Below are positions 20,692 to 33,321 of a stretch of 64,000 nucleotides of DNA, in pieces. How positions within the stretch are numbered: position 1 is the stretch's first letter; the number at the start of each line of letters is the position of its first letter. A program made the translations under genes and the position numbers. The DNA lies in the NCBI GenBank assembly GCA_004565275.1, contig SDOX01000005.1, positions 108,051-172,050 of the forward strand. The letters run 5' to 3'. Under the pieces are notes generated by a model. The model had not been told where the DNA came from and did no database searches. It worked only from the letters and a program-made list of their open reading frames with translations. This DNA comes from Nannochloropsis salina CCMP1776. Taxonomy: Eukaryota; Sar; Eustigmatophyceae; Eustigmatales; Monodopsidaceae.

Positions 20692-23600
20692 ATGGAATTG
20701 CGCTCCGCTACAAAAATGAAAAGGGAGACTGAAGGCGTGGATGAGGTGGAAACAAAGCCGGGTTCACCTGTCTCTGCAAGGACATCTCTCCCCTTGGCAG
20801 CAGAAGCCTCCTCCATGCATATCGAGGCCGAAGGCCCTCCTCTCTCCGCCGGTGCACCTCCCAGCTCACCAGATACGCCCCCTGGTGACACCTCACCGCC
20901 AACGGAGGGTACATCCCTCCCACTCCACGGCACGGCAGGCACGTCCGAGCAGGGGGAGGACCCTGTTTCCTCGATGATGCTCCCAGGGGCCGTCCCGGTG
21001 GAGGCTGGTCCCTGCGTACAAAGAGGCCCGGAAGCCAAGGGCCTGGAAAGTAAATGGGAGCCTGGGGCTGAGTCGGAGGCAAGGACCACGAAATTAGGCG
21101 CGACGGGAGCCGTGTCCGGCTTGCTGCCGGAGACAGGCAGCAGCCTGGGGCCTGGAGGCCAAAGGCCTCGGGAGACGAGCCAATGCTCCGAGCCCGCCCT
21201 GGCAAGGTCGAGCACCAATCGTCCCGACCGGAGCCAGAAGCCCATGGTCTCGTGCCTTCCTTCCCCCACCGCGGCGCCTGCCCCTGTGGGGGAGGACATG
21301 ACTCGGGCAGGGGCTCCGCCTGGCGGCACCACCCCAGACCCGCTACAGCTCTCGGAGCAATCGGAGAATAAAGAGGAGGGAGGAACAGGTAGAGAGCACG
21401 ACGGAGGTGGTCAACCTCCCCTGCTTCGTTCCCTTCCCTCGTCGTCGCCCCCGGAACACACAGGGCCCGAGGCTCCGGGTACCCGGCGGAGGGAAGAAAG
21501 GATCGAGACCATCACCTTGTCTGCAGCGGACAGCGAATTTCGGCCCGACGACTGCGTAGGAGGAAGGGAGGAGGAGACCGTCGCGGGGCCAGACTCCCCT
21601 GCACCGCGTCGTGCGCCGAAGGACGATGGCCCCCCGCCCGTGGCAGCGATGGACGTGGAGGAGACCAGGCCGGGCACAGACGCGGCAACGCATGCACCCA
21701 CTGCGGGCGAGGAAGACCCTGGCCCAACAGTCAAAGTCAGCGGCCTTGCGGAGGCCCGGACCGGCGAGGGGGCTGAGCCTAGAGACCTAGCCTGTGCCTG
21801 CCCGGGGCTGTCCCACGGGCCCTTGCCCGATACAAGCCCCGGCGGTAGCAGTCCTCGGGAGGACGTGGAGGTGGTAGGAAAAGGCTGTGGGGAGAATATA
21901 GTGACAACGGGACCCGTACGTCCAAACAACCGTAGCCCTGTGGATAAGAGTCTTGCCAGCACCCAAGCCAAGTGGGAAGCCGCCCAGACCTGGGCCACGC
22001 GGATGACAGCCCGCTGTCATCGGCTGGGAGAACTCAGCCTCCGCCAAGTGGGTCAGCTGCGGGCCTGCGTCGTCCAGGACATTCGGCGCGAGGCCCTGGA
22101 CATGCTCAGGGGTTGCCAGGCGGAGGTGCGGGGCGTGGGGGAGAAAGTGCTCCAGCTTCTAGAAAGAGAACAGGACCGGGCCCAGGAATTGAGCCGGAGC
22201 CTGAGGAACGAAACAGCCCGTCGACGGGAGCTTCTCAACGCCTTACAAGAGCTGCGGGGAAACATCCGGGTACTCTGCCGGGTGCGCCCGCCGGCGTCGT
22301 CTCCGTCCTCCACCTCGACCTCGCCCCCGCCCTCCGCCTTGACCCCCCCCTCCGGGAAAGAGGGGGGACTGGGGGTGGCGGTTACTTCTCCCACGGAGGT
22401 CCGTCACCGACCTTTTTCCATGCCTAGAAGTGTGTGTAATTCCAGGCAAACACCATCCCACTTGGCAAGCCTCGCACAGGCACACTTCCTCCCCCTTCCC
22501 TCCATCCCTTCCATTTCCCTTGCCGGAGTTCACTGATCCATCCCCTCCCCCTCCCTTCTCCCCTCTCGATGCTCCCTCCTTCCCCTCACAACGCCACCAG
22601 GTCAGTGTCCGGACGGACCGAATGGGCCCGGCCGCCACCGCCAAAATCTTTGAGCTCGACGCGGTGCTCGGACCGGAGAGCGACCAAGCGGGCGTATGGG
22701 CCGAAGTCCAGCCGTTGGTGACGAGTACCATGGACGGCTACCAAGCGTGCATATTCGCGTACGGACAGACCGGGTCCGGTAAGACCTTCACCATGGAAGG
22801 TGCGCAAGAACCCTCGCCGGGCGGGGAGCCTGGCGCGCCTGCGTCGGCGCCGCCGCTTGATCCGGCCACTCCAGAGGAGGCGGGGGAAGGGGATCCCTCC
22901 CTGTCCTCCGGGGCCGGCGTCAACCCCCGAGCCTTGGCAGAGCTGTTCCGGCTCAAGCAGGAAAAAGAGGCGGGGGGCATGGCCACTGTCCAGGTGTCCG
23001 TCTCGATGGTGGAGATTTACAACGAGGCGATCCGAGACCTCCTGGCCTCTCCCCCGCCCCTTCCACCCCTAGCCCCAGGCAAGGAGAAGAGTAAAGACCC
23101 GGTCTACCTGGCCGCTGTGGCGGCGCGCAAGCAATGGCAGCCTCCGACCTTAGAAGTGAAGCAACAGCAGCCCTCGGTCAATTGCAGCCGCCCCAAGAAC
23201 CAGAACACCAGCAACAAGAACAAGCCCAAAGAGCACGACCGGAAGGACACTACCGCCACGAAACCAGCCGACGCCAAGGGCAAAGGCAGCTCCGCCACCG
23301 CCCCGCCAATCAGCAAGAGCAATAACCTTAACTCCAAATCTAGCAGCCTTCCGCCCTCTTCCACCCCAGGCGTCTACCTGCCCGGTGCGGTGTCCTTGCC
23401 CGTGGACTCGGCGGCGGCCATCCATAGAATTATTCGCATGGGCCAACGCCATCGCACCGTCGCAGCCACGAGAGCGAACCACGCGTCCTCCCGTTCCCAT
23501 TCCCTCCTCCTGACCACCGTGCTCACGACCGACAGCGTTACGGGCATCGTTTCCACCGGCCGCCTGATTTTGGTCGATCTGGCCGGGAGCGAGCGGTTGA

Positions 23601-25835
23601 GCAAGGTTCGTCTCCCTCCTTTCCCTCCCTACCTCCCTCCCTCCCTCGGTTTTTCCCTCCCTATCTCTCCCGTGCGTTCCTTCTCGCTCGCGCCTTATGT
23701 CCTCTTTCCCTTTCCCCACCCAGACGGGGGCTGAGGGTGTTGCTTTAAAAGAGGCACAAAACATCAACAAGAGTCTCTCTGCACTCGGGGACGTCATCCA
23801 GGCCTTGCGGGCCCGTCAGGAGGGAGGGAGAAAGGGCGGGAAGGAGGACGGGGGGCCCGGACAGCAGCACATCCCCTTCCGTAACTCCAAGCTCACGTAC
23901 CTGTTGCAAGACGCCCTGGGGGCGGAGAACAAGTGTTTGATGGTCGTGTGCGTCTCCCCTGATGAGGAGGACAGCAGTGAGTCCCTCTGTTCCCTCACCT
24001 TTGCGCAGCGTGTCCATGGCGTCATCCTGGGCGCCGCCAAGGCGCACGGCGGGAAGCTCGACACCCGCGCCCACAAGGAAGCTGTCCTGAAAGCGAAGGA
24101 AGAAACCAGGGCAACAGAAGCTGCGAGAGCTCTTCTGGCAGAGGAGATGGCGAAATTGCAGGCAGAGCTGCACGAGACTCGGGAGGCCCAGGCGGCGGCC
24201 GAGCGAGAACAAGGGCATATGGGCCTGGCCGTGGCCAATATGCAAGAGGCGCACGGAGACCAAGCCACGCAATGGGCGGAGGAGAAGGAAAAATACGAAC
24301 GGGCGTTGGAGGACGCGCATCGACAATGGCAGGCGGCCCGGCATGCGGCCCATCGCCTGAAAGAGGAGCATCATTTGGAATTGGAGCAGCAGAGAATGCA
24401 CGTGGAGGAGCTGATGATCGAGAAGGGGAAACTCCAGGCCCAGCTAGCGGCAGCAACCTCGGCCCCACCCTCCCTTGCCCGGACAAATTTGACCAACACC
24501 ACCCCGCGCCGTGTCCCCGTCGGGAAAGAGAAACGAGACACAAGCCGAGAAGCGAATCATCCAGGAGCAGGTATACCAGCAGCAGCAGCCCCGGCCACAG
24601 CGGTAGCTGCTGCTGCTGTACGGGACCAAAGGGCTCTCAGAGAGAAAACGGGGCCTGGGGGTGAGACAAGTAACTGCCGCATGGGGCAGGAGCGAGGGGA
24701 GAAGAGCGCGCGCGAAGATTTGACGAATCTCCTGCCTAGCGTGAAAATGGGAGGGGATAGCGCTCATGTCAAGAGTGTGGACGGCAGCAGCAGCGATGGC
24801 AGCGGCAATCACAGCACTGGCGTCAGGAATGACAGCCACGGCCACGAAACTACCGTCAACACGGACGGCGACAACCTCAAGAAGCGCGGCGGCACTGAAC
24901 CTGGCAGAGACCTCGCCGCTCCCTGCACGGAGGCTGATGCCAGCGACTCGAACTCGTTGAAGAGATCAAGGGCGGGGGCGGAGCCTGAGTGTAGCCCCGG
25001 GCCCCGTCCCACGCGGAATCCGTCCTCCCCATCCGCAACCTTGCCTTCCCCGACCCCCTTCCGTCCTTGGGAATGCAATTCTGAGCGAAATATTGAGGCT
25101 GTGCCTGAGGCCTTGCCCACGAAACGCCAGAAGAAAGTCACTTTTATGATCCCATCCCCGGGCCCCCGTGTGCCCACAGAGGGGGACATCCTGGAAGGCG
25201 ACCCGGACTTTGGACCTACCAGGGAGGGCGAAAGGGAGGAGAATGGCCCAGACGGAGCCAAAGGCGGCGTCGAGGCCTCTTTCCAGCATCCGCACTACCG
25301 CACCACCCCTTTCAAAAAGCAGGAGGGGCCGGTGGTGCTGGCTCCCGCCACACTGGGACACCAGGTGGGCCACGGCCATCCGGCGACGAGCACGTCCAAA
25401 TCGGTCCCGGTCCTGGCGACCAAGAACCCCCGCCCGTTGATGATGCACAGCAATGCTAGCTTCGGCAGCAGCCACAATGCTCCCAACGGAGTGGCCGGTG
25501 GGAGTGGCTTCGCGCCCCTGGGCATGCCTGCTCGGGTCATGCATCCCTCAGGGCCCACGTCGACTTCTTCAGGACCGACGAGCGCACTCTCCTCCGCGCC
25601 CATGCGGAAGGCAGCGGCGCGAGTCCCCTCTGTTCCCTCGTACAAGACCGTAGGGGGTGGAAGCAGTGGCACGGCCGCCGTGGGATGCGGTGTGGAGAGG
25701 ACGAAGGAGCGGGTGCTCTGGAGCAGCGGCAACGGCGTCAATATGGCGCCTGGCGCTGGCTCTACACGATTTAACGAGAATGCGGGCAAGGGGAATTCGG
25801 ACGACAAGGAGAGTGGTGGAGGGCGATGGCGGTAG
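20692..25835 (+). CDS. Kinesin-14-type motor protein (about 1607 residues)
   Basis: Three exons: 20692-22398, 22601-23605, 23724-25835, all joined in phase 0. Residues 1 to about 420 are disordered. A coiled coil follows (residues about 420-530) and runs into the neck-motor junction ELRGNIRVLCRVRPP, the hallmark of kinesin-14, in which the neck precedes the motor. Motor motifs: P-loop GQTGSGKTF, switch I NHASSRSH, switch II LILVDLAGSERL, and HIPFRNSKLTYLLQD. The order of coiled coil then motor implies a minus-end-directed motor such as HSET/KIFC1 (family knowledge). Unusually, more coiled coil (about 1030-1150) and a long Ser/Thr-rich tail follow the motor. A basic Lys/Asn/Ser-rich insert of about 75 residues interrupts the motor between LEVKQQQ and GVYLPGAV. 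Intron 2 contains CCCT repeats. Confidence 0.92.
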
Positions 25836-26097
25836 GAAAGACCCTGATGTTCCCTTATTCACGCGAATTTGTCGCGGGCAAAAGTAACTGATGCACAACT
25901 GAAAGAAATAAACGAATTATCGCTTTGCAGGGGAAGTGAGTAATCCTTATGCCTAGGTGCGAGACACGTGCCCAACATTTGTTGTGTTAGTGACGAGGGT
26001 TGGACCCCATCCTCTGGGCTCAAGGACAGGTCACGCCAAGCAGATAGGGACTGTACCTAGCTTTCTTTCTCCTCTGTCGGAAATACTATTGATAAAT
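25836..26097. other. Convergent 3' flank of kinesin and PrimPol genes
   Basis: Only about 260 bp separate the two stop codons. The AAATAAACG segment near 25907 may serve as the kinesin polyadenylation signal. Nothing else is seen. Confidence 0.4.
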
Positions 26098-28633
26098 TTA
26101 CATGCGTCCTCCCCACATATCCGGTGCTTTCGCGCATGCATCCGTCAAAGCCGCCTCGAACTCAACGGAATCAAGGACGTCGGGGGCAGGCACCAACTCC
26201 TTTGGCAACCATTGCAATGGCCCCTTGTACGTGCGACAGTCAGGATCATGGCAACGCTGGTACAAGCACCCCCGTCTTAAGTCCACGACAACCATCGTGT
26301 GGTTGCTTTTGTGGGCCCGGCCAATCCGGTGGCACCAACGGTTGCCGCCCACCTGGAAAGTCAGCATGCTGGACGGCAGGAAAGTCGGGGGTAGGGCCCC
26401 CTCTCCCAGGCGTGCCTGAGTCGGTGCAAGGGCCCCGCTGCGGCTGCTGTAGGCGTATTGCCAGCCACGAATCACACCCTGGACCCCGCCGTGGGCCATG
26501 TGGTGGGTCTGGACGTAGGCATCCAGCTCAGGGAAAGGGGAGGACCTCCCAGCCTCTGCTTCGAAGGCCAGGTGAGAGGGCGCCGAGCGTCCCTTTCCGG
26601 CATCGCCGCCGTCGGAAGGTCGAGTGGTTCCCCCGCCCAGTTTATAATATGACGGTGGAGTGCTCGTCTCGGGGAAGATGATGAAATTGGAGGGAGGGAG
26701 GTGCCCGCAGGGAAGGTAGGGGACGACGAGGGAAGCCAGGAGCCACTCCTCGGGTGAGTTGGGAGGGGAGGAAGGAGGGGGGCATAGGGGACAGGAGCTA
26801 TGAGGTAGAAAGCTCTGAAAACTCGCGGGCGTGACCTGAAAAGTGGCAGTTTTCCCGAATTTTCGCGAGTAAAGGAGACGAAACGCCCGGTTTTTAGTGT
26901 ACACCGAGGTGTCAATGGCTAAGACGTAGGTCGGGGGGCGATGCGTGGGCAGGGAGGGAGGGAGGAAGGGAGGGAGGGAAGGAGGACGTGGCTCCAGCGG
27001 TTGCTTGCCTGGGCGCGTGTGCCGGAGTGTATTTTCCTCAGGCATGTCATGCGATGGCAGAGGCGTCAGCGGCGGCTGCTGCCAATGAAAGGTCCCACCC
27101 GGCCCTCCCTGCCTACCGGCCAGCCTCCCCCCCCGGCCCGCAGCCCTCCTCCTCCCTCCCTCCCTCCCTTGATTCCTCCTCGAACGCCTCCTCCTCCTCC
27201 CGCTTCTTGACCCACAGCAAGCTGTGGGCCTTCTTCCCGCCCGATTCCTCCGCGCATGGATCCGTGGGAGCGGGCCCAAACTTGGCCACGACCCGGCGGA
27301 CAAAGCTCCCCACGTGGGCGTTCGAGCGAAAGAGCCGCCCGCCTTTCAAATGCACAATCACGTGCCGACTGAACTTAACTTCGGTCGAACTGTCCAGTTC
27401 CAAAAACGAGACCGGTGCCCGCTTTGTCCCTATCGACCTTCCTGCCCCTTCGCCCTGGGTGCCCCCGGCGTCCCGCCCTCCCTTCACCCCCACCTCCGCC
27501 AAGACCTCTCTCACAACTTTTTGCAACTCCCTCATCATCTCCTCCCCGTCCAAATCCGGGTTGTCTGGTCGTGAGAATTCCACGTCGAAATATAGCCTGC
27601 AGGGGTAGCCCTCGCGGATGATTTCGTACACATGGCGGCGACTAGGGTCCATGCGCAAGTACTGCTCGATGAAAAAGCCCTTCCTCCCTCCCGCCCTCGA
27701 CCCATCCCTCCTTCCCTCACTTGCGCTTGGGAGATTGCTCTCCTCTTTCCCACCGCCGGCGCTGCCGCCTGCGTTCCTACTATGGCAATTGCTTGTCCTG
27801 CTCCCCGGGACCGACAGGCGTTCGGCCCCTCCCTCCGGCTCCAGCCGAGCATGTTGAATCGGACAAACAGTATACAATCGGCGGCCATGCTGGGAAGCGG
27901 GGTCCTGGAGACTCCACAGCCGCAAATTCGTCGCGAATGGCCGCAGCGCCTCCACTGCCCCTGCCTCCTGCCAATGCCCCTCTCCACCCCCCTCTCCGAC
28001 CCAACCGGGCTTCCCATGGCTTGTCTCCTGCGTGCTCATCCCCACACCGTCCACACCCCTGCCCTTGTCCACCTTCATGGCACCAAACTCGGCTGCCGTT
28101 CCTTTTGCGCCGCCGCCGCCATCCCCAACTTCGATTGCCCCGTCCTTCCACCCGGCCAGCCGATCGTGGTGCTCGAAGGCAAGATTTTGGCGCGAAAAAG
28201 ACCGGCAGCCTGCCTCGTGTCCGCCCCCGCCTCCCGTGCCTCCTGGCCCCGGGCCGCACGCGTCCTGCAGCCATTGGCGAAGCCGGCCCAGTAAGCTACC
28301 CGGAGGTTTGGCGTAAAAGGTGCCCGCGGCCACTTTTTTGGCGCGAAACCGACCAGAGCCTCCGTTCCTCCCTCGATCCCCGCGGTTTCTTGACCTCTTC
28401 GCGCAATTTTTATTCGTCAGCGAACGCGTGTTCTCCGTTTTCCCCCAGGCCTCGCCATCAAGAGAGCGATCCTCCTTCCTCACCACTTTCTTCTCCTCGT
28501 CCTCCTGCTCTTCCTCCTCCTCGTCCTCCTCCTCCTCCTCTTCACCCCATCGATCCTTCTCCGCTTCCTCCCCCGTCTCCCTCCCCTTCCCCATCAACGC
28601 CGCCCTCCGCCGCCCTGGCCCGTGCTCTCTCAT
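26098..28633 (-). CDS. PRIMPOL: PrimPol: DNA-directed primase/polymerase (AEP family)
   Basis: Best model has two exons, 28633-27212 and 27078-26098, phase 0 (about 800 residues). Archaeo-eukaryotic primase motifs are all present: motif I CRLYFDVEF (Asp and Glu metal ligands), motif II LDSSTEVKFSRHVIV, motif III AIDTSVYTKNRAFRLLYS. The C-terminal zinc-knuckle region reads NRWCHRIGRAHKSNH then CLYQRCHDPDC, closely like human PrimPol. Family knowledge: it re-primes stalled forks in nucleus and mitochondria. The N-terminus carries a Glu/Asp run and a basic stretch before FYAKPPGSLLGRLRQWL, where homology seems to begin. I chose the ATG at 28633; an in-frame ATG at 29059 exists, but that region may belong to another transcript. 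The 5' end of exon 2 is the other uncertainty. Confidence 0.88.
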
Positions 28634-29690
28634 CTGCCCAGGGATGCCGGTGGGACCCTCCCTCTCCACGACCTCGACCTCGCCATCCCCCCTCCCCCCC
28701 CCCCGGACCCCACCCAGCTCCGAAGCCGGTGGAAAAATCCGCGAAGCCGTCGGGCGTCTTGGAGTCCGCGTCCACGCAAGGAGAGAATCACGACCTGACC
28801 GTCCAGGAAATGTTCGATGCAGACATGGGCACGGAGGCCGCCGTACCCCACGAGCTCCGGTTCCACCCGCAATCTGAGGGGGAAAGGGAGAAAGGCGTGG
28901 TAGGCAGTGAATGAAGTGAGGGGGGGGGGCTACCGGGATACACCCAGGCCATAACGGAGGGAGGCATAATCGGGCCAAAGAGAAGGCATGTGTGCTTCGA
29001 TCCTGCGGGCTGTCAACCTCCCCCCTTTCTAGGAGGGGTTCCCCCCGGGACCTCCCCATCTCCGCTCTTTTCCTCTTTCCGTCCCATTGTTTCCGTTCTT
29101 CATTCCCCTCGCCACAGGAGATGCTCTTACATGGACGCTACTCCAACGGCTAACAATGGCTCTCGATCCTTCTGGATGCCATCTTGAGACCCATGGAGGT
29201 GGTCGTGAGCGCCCGGTTTCTGCGGCCTGTCGCCCCCGCCCTCTTTTGTTGGCCATAGGAAAAGGCAAGAGGGGGTCGTAGCCAAGGTCACCTCCACTAA
29301 GCCCACAATTTCTTCGTGGCGGGACCCCGGGTAGTCGTAGGATGGGCCCTCACAGGGAATGAGGCTGTCATGTGTGGTGGAAAAGGCCGTCACAAACCAA
29401 GTTTTCCCTTTGTCAATGTAGGCGTATGCAGATGCAAAGCACGCCGGGCTTCTTCTCCCTCCATCCACTGCCGGGATGCCAAGGACACGTTGGGCGGCAT
29501 TGACGCTTTTGTCTTACGAAATTATGGAGGGCATGCGTATAGGCAGGAAGCATCGCTCTAGTCGCTAAAACCCACCTGAAATAGCAACTAGGGCCACGGG
29601 AGTCCATCGAGACAAGAAGTTACCTCTTCGCGACGGACGGGAATGGCATCGAGCACTGTGGACATGCTGAAAGAATACGTGTGCCAAATT
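28630..29690 (-). CDS. Possible multi-exon hypothetical gene upstream of PrimPol
   Basis: Low-confidence. Several minus-strand pieces read like protein and carry good splice signals. 29674-29633 reads MSTVLDAIPVRREE followed by donor GAG|GTAACT. About 29440-29290 includes IDKGKTWFVTAFSTTHDS and ends at donor GAG|GTGACC. A further piece, about 29240-29139, ends at CCAT|GTAAGAG. A piece after the strong acceptor TTTCCCCCTCAG at about 28876 encodes GYGGLRAHVCIEHFLDGQVV and stays open to 28630. I could not join them into one consistent frame, and the last piece overlaps the alternative PrimPol N-terminus in another frame. No family recognised. They could instead be untranslated or alternative 5' exons of PrimPol. 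Confidence 0.25.
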
Positions 29691-30808
29691 AGCATTTGAA
29701 AAGGGTATTACTGCCAGGATCGATGGGATAAAGAAAAATTTGTCGGTTCGAGGGCATACTGTCTGCACAGTGTAAGGAAGTACATGTTGCTTTGAGAGGC
29801 AGGAGGTTATAGGGAGAAAGGAAAAGGACGCCGGCGTCATCCAGTGAATATGGACGTCAAATCAAATGTGTGATGACAGTTTTGAACTAGTGGCATAACT
29901 CTTTTTTGAATTCAAGAATGAGTCAATCGTAATTTTGGTAGTGGGAGAGGAAACAACTTACCCCAGGCAAAATAGTAGCCGGGGGGAGAAGAAAGAACAC
30001 CGTGGCCTCCAACCAAACGCCGTGATAGCTTACATCGAATTTTATCGTTTGCAATTATGTCGAGACTTTTTTAAAAATCTGGGGGAAACAATGTGCTGGG
30101 CGAAGGCCTTACTTGTGCCCGACGAAGAAATCATCGAGTCTTCATCCATATCACCCATATGACAAAGCTCGCCATATGCCTCATGGAAGTTTCAAAAATC
30201 TGAGAGCAATTGATGGTAACATAGACCGATTAAGCAAGACGCTCTCCTGCACAGAATTGTTACATTTTTCCCCAGCGATAATCAGATTCCCCATGAAAGG
30301 AAAAGCAAGCCAGAAAAATTTGAGCCATTTTTGCATTTTCCCCTTATTCTTTCTTCTTGCCATTAATACCCGCTCAGCCTCTGCAGTCTTTACATGTAAA
30401 GCATAAATATCCATGAAACCCCTTGTTATCCACTTGTTCCTCGTTCTCCCGCCCGCATTTTCTCTTCCTGCTTCCACATGTTCAGATTTAACCTCTTGCC
30501 CCTTACCATGGACAGTAAGACATGGAAATATCAAAGCTTAGATGTCACGGAGCCTGTTGCTTTGACAGCACAGAGATCCCACATCTTTGGTCCTGACCAG
30601 GCTCCGCTTCGCAGCTTCCGCAGCCATTGCTCCTCCTCCGCGTCTCCCCCTCCTTTCCTCCCTCCCCCCTCCTTCCCCCAGCCCTTGCACGCAAGATTTG
30701 AAAATCCATACGCACACGCTAAGATGTTTATTTCCCCCCACGTGCTTGTTCCCCCCATCCTCCCCTCTACCTCCCTCCCTTCCTCCACCCTCAAACTTTT
30801 CATTTCCC
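29691..30808. other. Unassigned region 3' of radical-SAM-like gene
   Basis: Moderately AT-rich. A minus-strand open frame at 30181-30534 is clean but has no recognisable domain, conserved motif or splice partner. It probably contains the 3' flank of the 30809-32183 gene. Confidence 0.4.
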
Positions 30809-32183
30809 TCACGGGAAGTAGGGTCGCTCCCGGAAGGTTGCACCCACCCCCTTCGCCATTGACCGCACAGCTTCTACATCCACGTCAGGCCGCGCCACTG
30901 CCGTGATCTGTGTATCTATCCCCGAGCCAACACATTCCTTCACGAACGCCAACACCTCCCCCAGGGTCTCCCCCCCCCTCCCTTCCTCCTTCCCCCCTTC
31001 CTTCCCGCCCTCCGTCCCACCTTGGTCAGTGCAAGAGAAGGTATAGGGTTGCATTGCCTCAGCGTCGCCACACATGCTTAGATCGGGGCGCATCAAGCTG
31101 TCGTACTGGCTGGCATCGGCGGTGTTCACAGCCACTGTCCACACAAAGAGGGAGGAGGGAGGGAGGGAGGAGAGGGAGGGAGGGAGGGAGGGAGGGGGGG
31201 GCGAGGTGTACGCAAGGAAGCGAATGAGAAAACCAAGAGATGCCATCGAACGCCTCGGATCATATGGAGCTTACAATCCATCCCAGGTCGCTTTCCTCCC
31301 GCCCTCCCCCTCCCTCCCTCCTCCTCCCTTTCTCCCTCCTTCAAACCCTCCCTCCCTCCCTCCTTCCCTTCCGCCCTCCCTCCCTCCCTCCCGCACCCGT
31401 CACGCTCTCAAAGGCTTCGGCCACGTCCCTCACGATGCTCTTCCTCTGCACCACGTTCCCCAAACCGTTCGTGCTCAGGCGCAGCCGCAGCCTTCCCCCC
31501 TCCCCCCGTTTGCCCACGCTCTCCTCGTGCCGGAGCCGCTCGGCCAAGGCCAGCACCGTGGGCCACCTCAAGGTAGGTTCACCCCAGCCAGCGAAACATA
31601 CCTCGGTCCAAGCCCGGTTAAGGAGGGAGTGGGAGGCTGCCAGCGCGCCGGTGATGGAGGCCATGAGCTCGTCCTCCGAGGGCTCGTACGAGGGGGGAAG
31701 GGGACTGAAGTCGCCCATGGAGAAGCCAGGGCCGCGCGTGGCGTGGAGGGGCACGGTCTGAGGGAGGGAGGGAGGGAGGGAGGGGAAGAAGGAGGGAGGG
31801 AGGGAGGCAGGGAGGGAGGCAGGGATGGAAGACCGTCTTAGAGTGCTCATTTGACGGGCAATATTGCTTACTCTCATACGTCCTTAGGAGAAAATGCACG
31901 ATGGGCCAGGTAGAAGGCGGGAAAGGGGCAAATGAAGAGGTAGGTAGGTAGGGAGCGAGGGAGGGCGGGCGAGAGGGAGGAAGGGAGAAAAGATGAGAGA
32001 GGAACGCACGTTGCATCGGTTGGTCACAGCCACGTAGAGCGTGTCTTTGATCCAGTAGGTGAGCATAGGCCCTTCGCCGGGCGATCTGTCGGGGAGAGAG
32101 AGGGGGGTAGCGCCTATCTGGCCCCAGCTACCGGCGATGCCCGTGCCCGTGCTCGGTCCCGGTGCCTCCACAGAGGAGGCCAT
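30809..32183 (-). CDS. Radical-SAM-like protein (TatD-linked type) with degenerate cysteine motif
   Basis: Three exons: 32183-32010, 31757-31397, 31134-30809, phases closed, 286 residues. Matches to the bacterial TatD-associated radical SAM family as I know it: YVAVTNRCN at the first beta strand, EVCFAGWGEPTLRW (the GGE-like motif), LSTNGLGNVV, VAVNTADASQYDSLMRP, and a C-terminal GIDTQITAVARPDVDVEAV. In classical members the first motif is CxxxCxxC. Here only the first cysteine (about residue 57) is present and the next exon continues TVPLHATRGPGF with no cysteines. The [4Fe-4S] cluster may therefore be lost or differently ligated. A Gly/Glu-rich insert near residue 205-225 comes from exonised GGGA repeat. 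Both introns have long purine 5' ends and pyrimidine 3' ends. Confidence 0.7.
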
Positions 32184-33321
32184 CCGTGCACCCGAGCTCC
32201 TGCGAGTGGTGGCGGTAACAGAGGGATCTATCTTAATTACGAGAAGTGTGTGGTATTCTTGAATATATATATTTTGCGAGCATGCTATCGGGTAGATCGG
32301 GTGCCCCCAGCAGGCATGGAGGAAAACGAAGGATGCACAGGAGGACGGCGCGTGTCTGCCCAGGCGGACAGATATGAGCGAGTCGTAGCGCATGGGTACA
32401 GTGATTTTATTGCATTGACACGATTCATGGACTTTTTCCAGAGGGCGGACAGGGAAACAAGAGGTGGCTTGGTACATGAGGGGTGAGGAGGTCTCTCCGC
32501 AGATGGGAAGCACCCGTGCAGACAATCCCGACTTCTGGGTTGATATGCCTTCTTGTTGGCTACAAATTAAGGTCAGTGATCAAAACAAGGTTATATCTCT
32601 GAAACGTTGAACGTACATGTCGTACTTCTTGTTGCCGGAATTGCTGCCCCAACCTAGGACGGGAGAAGAGCAAGACCTGCTGCTGCTAGGTCGAATGAAT
32701 GACCCCATGTGCAAAGCTGACATCCCCCGTTTGTACGCTGCAGCTACAAATGTACAGGTCATGGACGAAACGTGGTCGTTTAACGCCTGTGTTCGCGCGT
32801 AGTGAACGATCAAAGCCTTTAGAAATGACAACGGAGCAGAACAGCACCCTGGCGGCGATAGAACAAAGCAACGCGGGGGGGGCTGGATAAAATAATAGCC
32901 CCAGAAAACCACATGAAAGCGTCCTCGGCGGGAAAAGTACGCTCGTGAGCTTTGTTTAAGATGTTACAGCATACGTGTGAGGACATCGGGTGGCGGTGTA
33001 TGGCACTAGCAGTGGGAAACTGGTAAGGTGCGATGAGATGTGTTCAACTGCAATTCCCACTCGCCCTAAGCGGCGATTTAGGCAGGCGTAAATATATAGG
33101 ACACGAGGAATAAAAATGCGGGCTTGAACCGCGACGAGGATGTCATCCTGCACATGTTTGGGTGAATGTTGGTCAGAAGCAGGCTAGAACCATGGCAGGG
33201 GGCAAATGAACGGGCTGTTTACCTACAAAGTGACAGGATCTCCACGTTCCTCTTCCCACACCGGAGGGACCACCTGTCCCAAGACTTGCATATTACTTAC
33301 CTCCCCTTTTCCTCCTTCACA
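32184..33321. promoter_or_regulatory. Divergent upstream region
   Basis: About 1.1 kb between the radical-SAM-like gene (minus) and the unknown plus-strand gene. Contains only short frames. Promoters of both genes are presumed here; no motif is clear enough to name. Confidence 0.4.

Noticed and set aside
26988-28914. Plus-strand frames of about 200-400 codons opposite PrimPol
   Set aside because: Shadow frames; the minus strand carries all PrimPol motifs.
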